Assembly (NCBI GenBank): GCA_963851085.1
Contig: CAWKNX010000019.1
Location: forward strand, 186,001-250,000
DNA length: 64,000 nucleotides
DNA from: DATFVJ01 sp963851085
Lineage (GTDB): Bacteria; Actinomycetota; Actinomycetes; Streptosporangiales; Streptosporangiaceae
Direction of reading: 5' to 3'
Shown: positions 50,604-59,636 of the stretch, piece after piece
Layout of the letters: each line of letters starts with the position of its first letter
How positions within the stretch are numbered: position 1 is the stretch's first letter
The notes under the pieces: model-generated
Databases searched by the model: none
Told to the model about the DNA's origin: nothing
The model's input: the letters and a program-made list of their open reading frames with translations, nothing else
Program-made: the position numbers and the translations under genes

Positions 50604-51251
50604 CTACATGTCCGGGTGATCGATGTCCACGGGCGGCAAGTCCTGCACCTGGTGTTTGGTGATGTTGAGCCGGATACCATCGTCGACCCCGGCCACCGCG
50701 CTGATCGGGATAGCCACTTCCTTGCGGCCCCACAAGTGCCCCTCTTGAAGGAGCACGTGGGTCACGTGGTGGTTGCCGGGGTCGATGACGAGCCCCTGGA
50801 CTTGCCCGATGTTACCGTCGGTGGCGTGGACGTGCTCGCCGCGGCGCACCGCCACCTCGCCCAAGGGGACCGTGTCGTACGTGACGGTCTGGGAGACCCC
50901 CGGTACCATGTCACCGCTCACGCTGCCGCCCAGGCTGGAGTAGGGCCAGGCGAGCACCTGTTCCGGGCCGTAGGCCGCGTAGCCCCTGGTTCCCGGCACG
51001 AACTGTGTCTCCTCGGCGGAGTCGAGCTTCTCGAACTCCGCCATGGTGCAGCGGAGCCGGATCTCGCCCGTCGCTGCGTCGACAAGTTCGAGAGGAACAA
51101 GCCGGCCGAGCCCTTCGCGCCCCTTCGGCTCGACCACGAGATGGGTTACCGCGCGGGCCACGGGGTCGACTACGACGCGGCTCACCTCGCCACAGTCTCC
51201 ATCGGTACAGCGAGCATCGGCCCCGATCGTGAACGGCGTCGTTTCTGCCAT
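50604..51251 (-). CDS. PRC-barrel domain protein
   Basis: 215 residues with two PRC-barrel-like halves: FTIGADARCTDGDCGEVSRV, VTHLVVEPKGREGLGRLVPL; and HVHATDGNIGQVQGLVIDPG, VTHVLLQEGHLWGRKEVAIP. The PRC fold acts in RNA processing, photosynthetic reaction centres or stress proteins; in actinomycetes such two-domain proteins are linked to stress response, but no function is shown here. GAGGAGG precedes ATG 51251. The frame stays open upstream to 51521 with a partly protein-like sequence (LTLRRAAAGDYLLETGAADA), so a longer form cannot be excluded. Confidence 0.8.
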   Translation of the reverse strand: MAETTPFTIGADARCTDGDCGEVSRVVVDPVARAVTHLVVEPKGREGLGRLVPLELVDAATGEIRLRCTMAEFEKLDSAEETQFVPGTRGYAAYGPEQVLAWPYSSLGGSVSGDMVPGVSQTVTYDTVPLGEVAVRRGEHVHATDGNIGQVQGLVIDPGNHHVTHVLLQEGHLWGRKEVAIPISAVAGVDDGIRLNITKHQVQDLPPVDIDHPDM

Positions 51252-51529
51252 AGCCACCCTCCTCGACTCCTTGGACCCTAGCGCGAACCCGGCCCGCCGC
51301 AGCGTCTTCGAACCCCGCGCCGGCGAGTTCGCCGCGACACCGTCCGCACGTCTGAGCCCGCGTTGCTCGTGCGGTGGCATGTTGCGGCGGGCGTCCGCGG
51401 CGCCGGTTTCCAGCAGATAGTCCCCGGCGGCCGCGCGCCGCAGGGTCAGGCCAGCCGGCCTGCCCGCCACAGTGGTGCGGTTATCGGGGTTGGCCATCAC
51501 GAGCACTGAGGGACTTGCCACGTCCGGCC

Positions 51530-52093
51530 TCAGGCGGGCCAGAACGAGCAGCGCACGCCAGTGTGAATTCTGTTGCGCAGATGCTGGCCGATGAATGTGT
51601 CGGCTTCCTCGATCCGGTTAAGTGCCCGGCGAATCGCCTTGCCCACGGCGATCCGGGCTCGTTCCTTGTTATCAGGGAAGCGCCGAATACGACCGCCGAT
51701 TGCACTGGCGCCGGTAAGCTCCATGACCAGCCAGTCGCGTTCGGCGCGAGCGCGGGCCGCGCGCTCGAAGTCGTTCCTGGATTCCAGATCCTCGATCTCG
51801 GTGCGCAGCCACGACAGGCGGCGGCGGTATTCATGTATGGCCACATTGTCGAGTACCGGCTGCGCGGACACGCCTTTACCTTCGGCGGCGTGACCGGCTG
51901 CCGCCACGCCGGCTACTAGCTCGATCGCGGGAATCTCCTGCCCCGGATTGGCAATCAGAACGGCCAGGTGGAGCAGCCCGACGCTGTGCTCGATAAGCAC
52001 GCTTCTATGGCCGCACTCGACCCGCCATCTCCTGCCGTAGCGGGTGCAAACCACTACCGCCGGCTTGGGCGTCCGATTCGCGTACGCGGTCAT
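51530..52093 (-). CDS. Conserved helical protein (actinomycete hypothetical)
   Basis: 187 residues: MTAYANRTPKPAVVVCTRYG, WRVECGHRSVLIEHSVGLLH, EYRRRLSWLRTEIEDLESRN and, at the end, KAIRRALNRIEEADTFIGQH with LRNRIHTGVRCSFWPA. The C-terminal block occurs at the end of larger actinomycete proteins with ATPase or TPR parts. The role is unknown. ATG 52093 has AAGGA nine bases upstream and is preferred over ATG 52123. It is divergent from the AfsR-like gene. Confidence 0.65.
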   Translation of the reverse strand: MTAYANRTPKPAVVVCTRYGRRWRVECGHRSVLIEHSVGLLHLAVLIANPGQEIPAIELVAGVAAAGHAAEGKGVSAQPVLDNVAIHEYRRRLSWLRTEIEDLESRNDFERAARARAERDWLVMELTGASAIGGRIRRFPDNKERARIAVGKAIRRALNRIEEADTFIGQHLRNRIHTGVRCSFWPA

Positions 52094-52676
52094 CCCGCCG
52101 AATTCCTTGGTCATTTCCACCATCCCGTGCAATCGCGCCGACGCGTTCGAACCACACCGCGGACAGGAGCGAATGCAGCCCCGGCACCCGCACGGTGCCA
52201 TCCAGGGCTGGAACACAGCTGACGCAGCGCTGAAATGACGGGCGAAGGCGCAGGTGGAAGGGTGACAGCCCGCGGCAGCCGTTAAGAACCATGATCCCGA
52301 ACGGCGAGCGCACGCGTCACGGTCGTGCCGTGCGGCCGCCGCCGCGCGCCGGACCCGAACGGAGCGCTTCCCGCCGGTGCGAGAGTTTGCCGGCGATCAC
52401 CAATGCCTCGCGGCCACTACTCAATCCGTCCGCACCGCACCGTGCGGGCCGGGCCTGCCGGGCCGGGCCTGCCGGGCCAGGCCTGCCGGGCCGGGCCTGC
52501 CGGGCCGGGCCTGCCGGGTGCCGTGCTGCCCCACAGGGGCTACGGCCGTCCGGCCGTTCAGCTGCCCGCGTGGCACCGCCTTCGCCCACAATCTTCAATC
52601 CCCACCGAACCGGATGCGGCTGCGGCACGTGGATGACTTGGGGGGTTGGTTTCGGTGGCGGAGGAACGGGGTTGTC
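52094..52676. other. Divergent intergenic region with 14-bp repeats
   Basis: Upstream region of the helical protein and of the AfsR-like regulator. It holds five 14-bp repeats (52446-52515). No additional gene could be supported. Confidence 0.6.
52446..52515. repeat. 14-bp tandem repeat, 5 units
   Basis: gggccgggcctgcc five times in a row from 52446; the third unit has one change (a for g). It lies about 160 bp before the regulator start. Confidence 0.95.
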
Positions 52677-55652
52677 ATGCAGGTGCGGCTGCTTGGGCCG
52701 GTTGATGTGGTGGCTGATGGCGGTCCGCGGCTGGTGCGTGGGGTGCGGCGTAAGGCGGTGCTGGCGGCGCTGGCGTTGCATGGTGGTGAGGTGGTGAGCA
52801 CGGGGCGGCTGGTGGATGTGGTGTGGGGGGAGCGGGCGCCGCAGACGGCGGTGAACACGCTGCAAAGTCATGTGTCGCATTTGCGTGGTGTGCTGGGGAG
52901 CAAGGCGGCGATTGTGGCGCGTCCGCCGGGTTATGTGCTGGATCTTGGTGGTGAGGGCACGGATGTGCGGGTGGCTGAGCGGTTGCTGCGGCAGGGGGCG
53001 CGGTCGGCTGATCGGGTCCGGGGGGTGGCGCAGCTGAAGGCTGCGCTGGCGTTGTGGCGGGGGCGGCCGCTGGCGGATGTGGCGGGTGTGGCGTGGCTGG
53101 AGGAGCAGGCGGGGCGGCTGGATCTGCTGCGGGTGCAGGTGCAGCGGGCGTTGTTCGAGGCGCGGCTGGCGGCGGGGGAGCATGTGCGGCTGGTCCCGGG
53201 TCTGGAGCGGATGGTGGCGGATCATCGGCTGGATGAGCAGCTGCATGGGCAGCTGATGGTGGCGTTGTACCGCGCTGGCCGGCAGGCTGATGCGCTGGCG
53301 GTGTTTCACCGGCTGCGCCAGACGCTGGGTGAGGAGCTGGGGATCGATCCCAGCCAGCCGTTGCGTGATCTGGAGATGGCGATCCTGCGGCAGGATCCGG
53401 CCCTGGACGCGCCCGCCCCGGCCGCCGCCCCGGGGGCCGCCCCGGCCGCCGCCCCGGCCGCCGCGCCGGGGGCCGCGGCGGTGCTGGCTGCGGCGGTGCT
53501 GGCTGCGGCGGCGGTGCCGGTTCCCGCGCAGCTGCCGCCGGCGGTGCCCGCGTTCACCGGGCGCGGCGCCGAGCTGGCCAGCCTGGATGCGATCCTGCCC
53601 GGTCCGGCCCAGCCCGGTCCGGCCCAGCCCGCGGCGGCCCAGCCCGGTCCGGTCCCCTCCGGTCCGGCCCGGCCCGGTCCGGAGGAGCCCGCCGCGGTGG
53701 TCATTGCCGCGGTGTCGGGGACCGCAGGCGTCGGCAAGACCGCCCTGGCCGTGCACTGGGCGCACCGCGTGGCCGCGCACTTTCCCGACGGGCAGCTGTA
53801 CGTCAACCTGCGCGGTTTCGACCGGTGCGGGGCGGCGCTGGAGCCGGGCGAGGCGGTGCGTGGCTTTCTCGACGCGTTCGGGGTGCCGGTGGCGCGGATC
53901 CCGGCGGGCCTGCCAGCCCAGGTCGGGCTGTACCGCAGCCTGCTCGCGGGCAAGCGGGTACTGGTGGTGCTGGACAACGCCCGCGACGCCGGGCAGGTCC
54001 GCCCGCTGCTGCCCGGCTCGCCCGGGTGCCTGGCCATCGTGACCAGCCGCAGCCACCTCACCCCACTGGTGGCCACCGAGGGCGCCAGCCTGCTGACGCT
54101 GGACATGCTGTCCGTTGCTGAGGCCCGCGATCTGCTGGCCCGCCGCCTGGGCGCCGACCGGGTGGCCGCCGAGCCCGGTGCGGTGGACGACATCATCGCC
54201 CGCTGCGCGCGGCTGCCACTGGCCCTGGCCATCGCCGCCGCCCGCGCCGACACTCGCCCGGGCTTTCCCCTCGCCGTGCTCGCCACCGAACTGCGCGAGG
54301 CCACCGCAGCCCTGGACACCTTCCATGGTGGTGACGTCGGCACTGACGTGCGGGCGGTGTTCTCCTGGTCCTGCCGCACCTTGAGCACCGGCGCCGCCAG
54401 GCTGTTCCGGCTCCTGGGCCTGCACCCCGGGCCGGACATCGCCGCACCCGCGGCCGCCAGCCTCGCCGGCGTCCCGCTGGAGCAGGCACGCACCCTGCTG
54501 ACCGAACTGACCCGCGCGCACCTGCTCACCGAACACGCCCCCGGCCGGTACGCCTTCCACGACCTCCTGCGCGCCTACGCCACCGAACAAGCCCGCGAAC
54601 ACGAGAGCGCGGATGCCCGAAACGCGGCAGTCCAGCGCGCGCTCGACCACTACCTCCACATCGCGTTCGCCGCGGCCCGGTTGCTGCACCCGCCCGACGA
54701 CCTGTTCACCCTCGGCGCGCCCGGGCGTGGGGTCACCGTCGATTACCCGCCCGATCACGAACAGGCGACCTCCTGGTTCACCGCCCAGCGTCCCGTACTG
54801 GTCGCCGCCGTGAGCCAGGCCGCCGCTGCCGGGTTCGATACACAGGCCGGGCAGCTGGCGTGGACCCTCGTCATCTTCCTCGGCCGGTGCGGGCACTGGC
54901 ACGACCAGATCGCCGTACAGGAAGCCGCTTTGGCGGCCGCGCGGCGCCTGGCCGATCGGCCAGGCCAGGCCCGCGCCCACCGCGGTCTCGCCGACGCCTG
55001 CACCCGGCTGGGCCGCTACGACGACGCACTCGCCCATCTCCAGCCCGCCCTCGATCTCTTCGGTGAGCTCAACGACCTCGCCGGTCAGGCGCGCGCCCAT
55101 CTCGACGTCGCCAAGGTGCACGAGTGCCGGGGCCGGCACGCGGAGGCGCTGCGCCACGACCAGCAGGCCCTGCTCCTCTTCCGGGTTGCCGGAGTCCCAG
55201 CCGGGCAGGCCAGGGCGCTCAACGGCACCGGCTGGTGCCACGCCCAGCTCGGCGACTACCAGCTGGCCCTCGACTGCTGCCGGGAGGCCCTCATCCTGCT
55301 GCGGGAGTGCGGCGACCGGTGGGCTGAGGCCGCCACGCTGGACAGCCTCGGCTACGCCCAGCACCACCTCGGCGACCACCTTCAGGCGGTCGCGTCGTAC
55401 CGGCAGGCCCTGGACGTGTGGCGGGACACCGGCGATCGCTTCGGCGAGGCGGACACCCTCACCCACCTGGGTGACACGTACCAGGCAGCCGGTGACCCCG
55501 GCGCCGCGGACCGGTCCTGGCGGGACGCCCTGGCCATCCTCGACGCGCTCGATCACCCTGATGCCGAGCAGGTCCGCGCCAAGCTCCGCCATCACGGCGA
55601 CCCGCCGATCCGCGCCAGCCGCGCCCTCGCCGCGGCTGGCTTGGCAGGCTGA
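52677..55652 (+). CDS. AfsR/SARP-family regulator (BTAD, NB-ARC, TPR)
   Basis: 991 residues. N-terminal OmpR-type DNA-binding domain (VRLLGPVDVVADG, then AVNTLQSHVSHLRGVLG; residues 1-90), BTAD domain (about 100-245; ERMVADHRLDEQLHGQLMVA), an Ala/Pro-rich linker, NB-ARC ATPase (GTAGVGKTALAVHWAH; LLAGKRVLVVLDNARDAGQV), and C-terminal TPR repeats (about 700-970). It is the AfsR architecture: an ATP-dependent transcriptional activator of secondary metabolism. ATG 52677 has GGAGGA upstream. The first ~700 bp use many T- and G-ending codons, the remainder mostly C-ending ones, so the gene may be a mosaic. Confidence 0.9.
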   Translation: MQVRLLGPVDVVADGGPRLVRGVRRKAVLAALALHGGEVVSTGRLVDVVWGERAPQTAVNTLQSHVSHLRGVLGSKAAIVARPPGYVLDLGGEGTDVRVAERLLRQGARSADRVRGVAQLKAALALWRGRPLADVAGVAWLEEQAGRLDLLRVQVQRALFEARLAAGEHVRLVPGLERMVADHRLDEQLHGQLMVALYRAGRQADALAVFHRLRQTLGEELGIDPSQPLRDLEMAILRQDPALDAPAPAAAPGAAPAAAPAAAPGAAAVLAAAVLAAAAVPVPAQLPPAVPAFTGRGAELASLDAILPGPAQPGPAQPAAAQPGPVPSGPARPGPEEPAAVVIAAVSGTAGVGKTALAVHWAHRVAAHFPDGQLYVNLRGFDRCGAALEPGEAVRGFLDAFGVPVARIPAGLPAQVGLYRSLLAGKRVLVVLDNARDAGQVRPLLPGSPGCLAIVTSRSHLTPLVATEGASLLTLDMLSVAEARDLLARRLGADRVAAEPGAVDDIIARCARLPLALAIAAARADTRPGFPLAVLATELREATAALDTFHGGDVGTDVRAVFSWSCRTLSTGAARLFRLLGLHPGPDIAAPAAASLAGVPLEQARTLLTELTRAHLLTEHAPGRYAFHDLLRAYATEQAREHESADARNAAVQRALDHYLHIAFAAARLLHPPDDLFTLGAPGRGVTVDYPPDHEQATSWFTAQRPVLVAAVSQAAAAGFDTQAGQLAWTLVIFLGRCGHWHDQIAVQEAALAAARRLADRPGQARAHRGLADACTRLGRYDDALAHLQPALDLFGELNDLAGQARAHLDVAKVHECRGRHAEALRHDQQALLLFRVAGVPAGQARALNGTGWCHAQLGDYQLALDCCREALILLRECGDRWAEAATLDSLGYAQHHLGDHLQAVASYRQALDVWRDTGDRFGEADTLTHLGDTYQAAGDPGAADRSWRDALAILDALDHPDAEQVRAKLRHHGDPPIRASRALAAAGLAG

Positions 55653-56039
55653 CACGCCCCCGAGCCACCTGTGCTCACGGCCAAGGCCGACTGCCCAGCA
55701 CGATCCCGCCGTCGCTTCAGTAGAACAACGCTGCGTCTTGGCGCACCCGCATGAGTCCGAGTCCGCCTCAACTTGGCTCAACGCCGACGTCCCCCGCACG
55801 CAGGTTTCCGAGTCGGAAGGGCACAGTTGACGGGCTGGTGAGCGGGGGCACTACCGGTAGATGTCGCGGCGGTGGCCGCCGAAGAAGATCATCTCCCTGG
55901 AACCGGCACCGCCAGCCCCCTGACCTGCGCGAACACCACCGCCTAGTGACACGCCCTGTCGCTGGGCTTTTTCGTGTTCCCGCAGGTAACTGCCTATTTT
56001 TCGGTCACTAGGCGGAGACAATTCTGCGGAACCCAGGGC
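55653..56039. other. Border region of the right mobile block
   Basis: It holds only the RelE C-terminal fragment (55851-55920) on the minus strand. No terminator or att site could be recognised. Confidence 0.5.
55851..55920 (-). pseudogene. C-terminal fragment of a RelE-type toxin
   Basis: The last codons read REMIFFGGHRRDIYR followed by TAG at 55851. GHRRxxYR at the C-terminus is typical of RelE/ParE toxins, where the last strand and the catalytic residues lie. The remainder of such a gene, up to YEIHDGQ, lies at 63048-63255 on the same strand. Confidence 0.45.
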
Positions 56040-57808
56040 ATGGCCGCGTTCCGCAAGGACCGCCATCAGCGGCGGATGGACTGGATCGAGACGCCACTCA
56101 AGGTCGTGATGGCACTCCCCAAGATCGGGCTCGGGCTGTTCGCCGCGATCGGGATCTTCCTCGGCATCGCGGCCAAGCGCATCGCCGAGGTGGCGGTCCC
56201 GTTCCAGGTCGTTGCCCGCATCGTCATGTGGGCGGGCATCGCCATATCGGTCTCGTACGGCCCGATCCTGCTCGCGGCGCCGTGGATCGGCCTCGCGGCA
56301 CTGTGGTGGACCGGCCGCGCCCACGCGAACGCCCACATGACCGGGTGGGCCGTCGCGCCCGCGGACAGCGGCGACGGAACGATCGTGATCACAGCCGACA
56401 CGATCGTCCTGGCGATGCAGAACCTGCGGGATACCCGAGATCAAGAAGGCGTTCAAGGACGGGTGGCGGCCGGCGTTCCACACGCTGCCGGTACGTGACG
56501 GCCGCGGATATGCGGCGGTGTTCAGCCTGCCGCTCGGCGTCACGGCCGGGATGGTCGCCGACCAGCGCCCCGTCCTGGCCCGCAACGTCCACCGCGCCGA
56601 GGTCGAAGTCTGGCCATGCGACGCCGAGAAAGCCGGCACCGGGCCGGCCGGGACGGTCGCGCTGTGGATCGCCGACTCAGGAGTCCTGTCCAAGCCCGCG
56701 CCCGAGTACCCGCTGATGCACGAGGGGACGGCCGACGTGGTCGCGGGTGTACCGGCCGGGGTGGCGCCGCGCGGTGACGTCCTGTCGGTGCCGGTCGTCG
56801 GCAACAACTTCGTCGCGGGCGGGCAGATGGGGCAGGGCAAGTCGAACGCCTGCCGGGTAATGCTCGGCTGCGCGCTGGACCCCCTCGCCGAGCTGGACGT
56901 GTTCGTGTTCGCCAACAACGGCGACTTCGACACCTACGCGCCGCGCCTGGCCCGGTACCACAAGGGCGTTGAGGACGACACGATCGAGGCCGCCGTCAGC
57001 CGCCTGCATGAGCTGTACGGCGAGGTCGGCCGCCGCGAGGCCCGTCTCGCCGAGCTGGGCGCCAAGAAGGTCACACGGGCGCTCGCCGAGGCGAACCCGG
57101 GACATGCGGCCGATCGTCGCCCTGTTCTCCGAATGCCATGAACTGTTCAGCCACGACGAGCTGGGCGAGACGGCGGCCGAGCTGGCGACCAAGACCGCCA
57201 AGCGCGCCCGGAAGACCGCCATCACGCTGCTGTTCGACACCCAAAGCTCCCGCAAGGAGGCGATCCCGCCCAAGCTCGTCGAGCTGGTCAGCGTGAACTG
57301 CTGCTTCTACGTCAAGACCTGGCGCAGTAATGACGGGTCGTTCGCTGCGGGTATCCGCGCGACCGAGCTGCGGCCCGGCCGCGACCGGGGGACCTCGGTG
57401 ATCACGGGCGTGAGCGACGCCCAGTTCGAGCTGCTCCGCTGGTACTTCATCGAGGTCGACGACGACACCGGGTTCGACGCCGCCGCCGACGTGATCGCCC
57501 GCGCCGTGGAGAACCTGGCGCCCGGCACCAGGACGTCCGCCCCGGCGCCGCAGGCGATCGAGGCACGCGACCTGCTCGCCGACCTGGAGGCCGTGCTCGG
57601 CGCGGAGAAGGCGCGCGTCGCCGACCTGCCCGCCCGGCTGCGCAAACTCGCCCCGGCCTGGACGCCGTACCGCACGCTCACCGGCACACAGATCCGCGAG
57701 CAGCTCGACGGTGCCGGGGTCCGCGTGACGAACGCGGGCAACGTGCCCCGGCTCGATCCCGCCGACGTGCGCCGCGCCCTGACCGCGCGGGACGACGGGG
57801 TTAGTTAG
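56040..57808 (+). pseudogene. Broken TraB/FtsK-like translocase of an integrative element
   Basis: Three frames together give a complete protein. Frame 1 (56040-~56440): AAFRKDRHQRRMDWIETPLK, two membrane helices (GLGLFAAIGIFLGIAAKRIA). Frame 2 (~56440-57100): ADQRPVLARNVHRAEVEVWP, Walker A GGQMGQGKSNACRVML, LAELDVFVFANNGDFDTYAP. Frame 3 (57100-57808): RPIVALFSECHELFSHDELG, TLLFDTQSSRKEAIPPKLVE and FELLRWYFIEVDDDTGF. This is the FtsK/SpoIIIE-like plasmid-transfer translocase of actinomycete integrative elements (pSAM2 TraSA type). Two single-base shifts disable it unless they are sequencing errors. Confidence 0.8.
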
Positions 57809-57979
57809 GTGGCGCGCATCTGTCACACGCGTCTCTCTGGGGCTGCCGCGAGGGGTGACCTAACCCCCCTGCGGGGCCTAACTTGCCTAACTTTCGCAGG
57901 TCAGCGGCCTAGTGAGGCCGCAGCGGCGGCGGGTGAGAAAACTAACCCGCTACCGGCCGCCCTAACTCGCTGGAGGTGC

Positions 57980-58183
57980 ATGGTGTCCGTGATCCTGTTC
58001 GCCGTGATCGTGGCCGGGAGCTACCTGGTGTCGCTGCTGCTGTGGCCGTACACCGCGTGCGGGCGGTGCAGCGGCAGCGGCCGGAACGCGGGCAGCAGCC
58101 GGAAACGGTTCGGAACCTGCGGGAAGTGCGGCGGATCCGGCCGCAAGGAACGGCTCGGCACACGGATCCTCCGGCGCCGCTGA
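57980..58183 (+). CDS. Small membrane protein with a zinc-binding DnaJ-like motif
   Basis: 67 residues: one N-terminal membrane helix (VILFAVIVAGSYLVSLLLW), then CGRCSGSGRNAGSSRKRFGT and CGKCGGSGRKERLGTR. Two CxxCxGxG motifs make a DnaJ-type zinc centre. It is a typical neighbour of TraB/FtsK genes in actinomycete integrative elements. GGAGG precedes ATG 57980. Confidence 0.75.
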   Translation: MVSVILFAVIVAGSYLVSLLLWPYTACGRCSGSGRNAGSSRKRFGTCGKCGGSGRKERLGTRILRRR

Positions 58184-58419
58184 CAGGCGTCACCTGGGCC
58201 GCCGCGGCGGCGCCGCGCGGATGCTCGCTGAGGGTGCCGGTAAATCTCGTGGTAGATCTCGCCCCGCTGGGGGCGATTCCTACCACCCGGATCTACCGCC
58301 GCCATCTACTGACCAGTAACGATCTTGTTCCGGATGAGATTCCGGGCCCTGAATCTCCTGTGCACCACAGTTGCCCGCGAGACGTCCACATAAGAACTCA
58401 CCGTGAAAGGAACCGCACG

Positions 58420-58941
58420 ATGCGACACAGACCCTTCGCCCTCGGCGCCGCCGTCCTCGCCGCGGCCGCCGCGTTAGCCGGGTGCTCCAGCGGCGGGACG
58501 CCACAGACGGCGGCAAGCGCGGCACCTGCGGCAGCATCCCAGTCGCCCGGTCAGCCGGAGACAGCCGCCGGAGCGCGCGCCACCGCGCAGCAGTACTTCG
58601 ACCTCTACTCGGCCGGCGAGTACGTGGCGGCCTGGGCACTGCTCAGCCCGGCCGCCCAGAAGGCGATCCCGCAAAGCGTGTGGGTGGCTGTGCACGAGGG
58701 GTGCCCATCGGCGAGCGCCGGGCTCGCCTACGATGTCACGCACATCACCATGGCCGGGAACACGGCTGTCGCCACGGTGACGCTGGCGGGCGCCCTGTCC
58801 AAACTCGCCACCGGCAGCGAGGCCTTCGCCTACTCGGGCGGGCGATGGGGGTTCAGCCCGTCCGACATGAGCATGTACGGCCACGGGAGCGTGGCCAAGG
58901 ACATCGCGGCGGCCAAGGCCAAGGGACTGTGCTCGGGCTGA
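58420..58941 (+). CDS. Lipoprotein (cassette 2)
   Basis: 173 residues with a lipoprotein signal (AAALAGC, lipidated Cys at ~22) and an outer domain: TAQQYFDLYSAGEYVAAWAL, then VTHITMAGNTAVATVTLAGA and the end KDIAAAKAKGLCSG. The outer domain is NTF2/Mce-like in pattern. AAAGG precedes ATG 58420. The C-terminus of a paralogue is at 29139-29300. Confidence 0.75.
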   Translation: MRHRPFALGAAVLAAAAALAGCSSGGTPQTAASAAPAAASQSPGQPETAAGARATAQQYFDLYSAGEYVAAWALLSPAAQKAIPQSVWVAVHEGCPSASAGLAYDVTHITMAGNTAVATVTLAGALSKLATGSEAFAYSGGRWGFSPSDMSMYGHGSVAKDIAAAKAKGLCSG

Positions 58942-59030
58942 CTTGCACCGCGAAAGAAAGCCCCGCCTGGCCGGAGCTGGCGGGGCGTTCAGCGCATTGG
59001 TGTACGCGCGCCTAGCGTAGCGCGTCGGCC

Positions 59031-59636
59031 TCAGCGCCAGGCGCCCTCTAGCTTCACGGCTTCGCGGTAACTCCCATCCTCGATTCTGCGGGGCACTTCC
59101 TGCCATTCGCGGATGACCCTGCGCCTGCCGCTGGGGATCTTCGGCCAGCTATCCCGCGTGACGAGCGTGCCCGCGTAGACCGGTTCCCAGGAAAGCGCGT
59201 AGAAGCGATCGGCCTGCGGCAGCAGGGTTCGCAGGGCATGTACCGCCCTGCGGTGATACCACTTGCTCACAACGGTCAGCCGCAGCCCCAGCGCCAGGGC
59301 CTCGCGCAGGAACGGCAGTGACAGTTCCACGTTCTGCCAGGTGTCGGCGGACTGGTCTTCTACCCGGATCGACGAGTCCGGGACGCCAGCGCCGACGAGA
59401 AGCTCCCGGAACATGCGGCCCTCGACGACGCCGTTGTGACGGTTGATGCCCCCTGTGACGATTACCAGCGGCGCCAGGCCGCGGTGGTGCCGCTTGGAGA
59501 CGATGGCGGCTGGCTGGGCTTGGTTGGTTCCGAAGATGATGTGAGCGGTCGGCTCGCCCTGCGGCGGGGGCGCCTCGATATCTACGTAGGCGGTGATCGC
59601 CGCAACCTGCTCCTGGCTCAGCTCGCCCGCGCTCAT
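59031..59636 (-). CDS. YdcF/DUF218 family protein
   Basis: 201 residues: HIIFGTNQAQPAAIVSKRHH, then VIVTGGINRHNGVVEGRMFR, ELLVGAGVPDSSIRVEDQSA and WQNVELSLPFLREALALGLR. This is the Rossmann-like DUF218 fold of YdcF, a SAM-binding protein of unknown function in E. coli. Its ATG overlaps the stop of the XRE gene (ATGA), so it is translated with it. It is missing from cassette 1. Confidence 0.75.
   Translation of the reverse strand: MSAGELSQEQVAAITAYVDIEAPPPQGEPTAHIIFGTNQAQPAAIVSKRHHRGLAPLVIVTGGINRHNGVVEGRMFRELLVGAGVPDSSIRVEDQSADTWQNVELSLPFLREALALGLRLTVVSKWYHRRAVHALRTLLPQADRFYALSWEPVYAGTLVTRDSWPKIPSGRRRVIREWQEVPRRIEDGSYREAVKLEGAWR

Noticed and set aside
52317..55799. 1160-residue open frame on the minus strand opposite the AfsR-like gene
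   Set aside because: It mirrors the AfsR-like gene and consists of Gln/Arg/Pro-rich sequence without domains. Long antisense frames are expected at this GC content.
58474..59106. 210-residue minus-strand frame opposite the lipoprotein gene
   Set aside because: Shadow of the lipoprotein gene, Arg/Gly-rich and without motifs.
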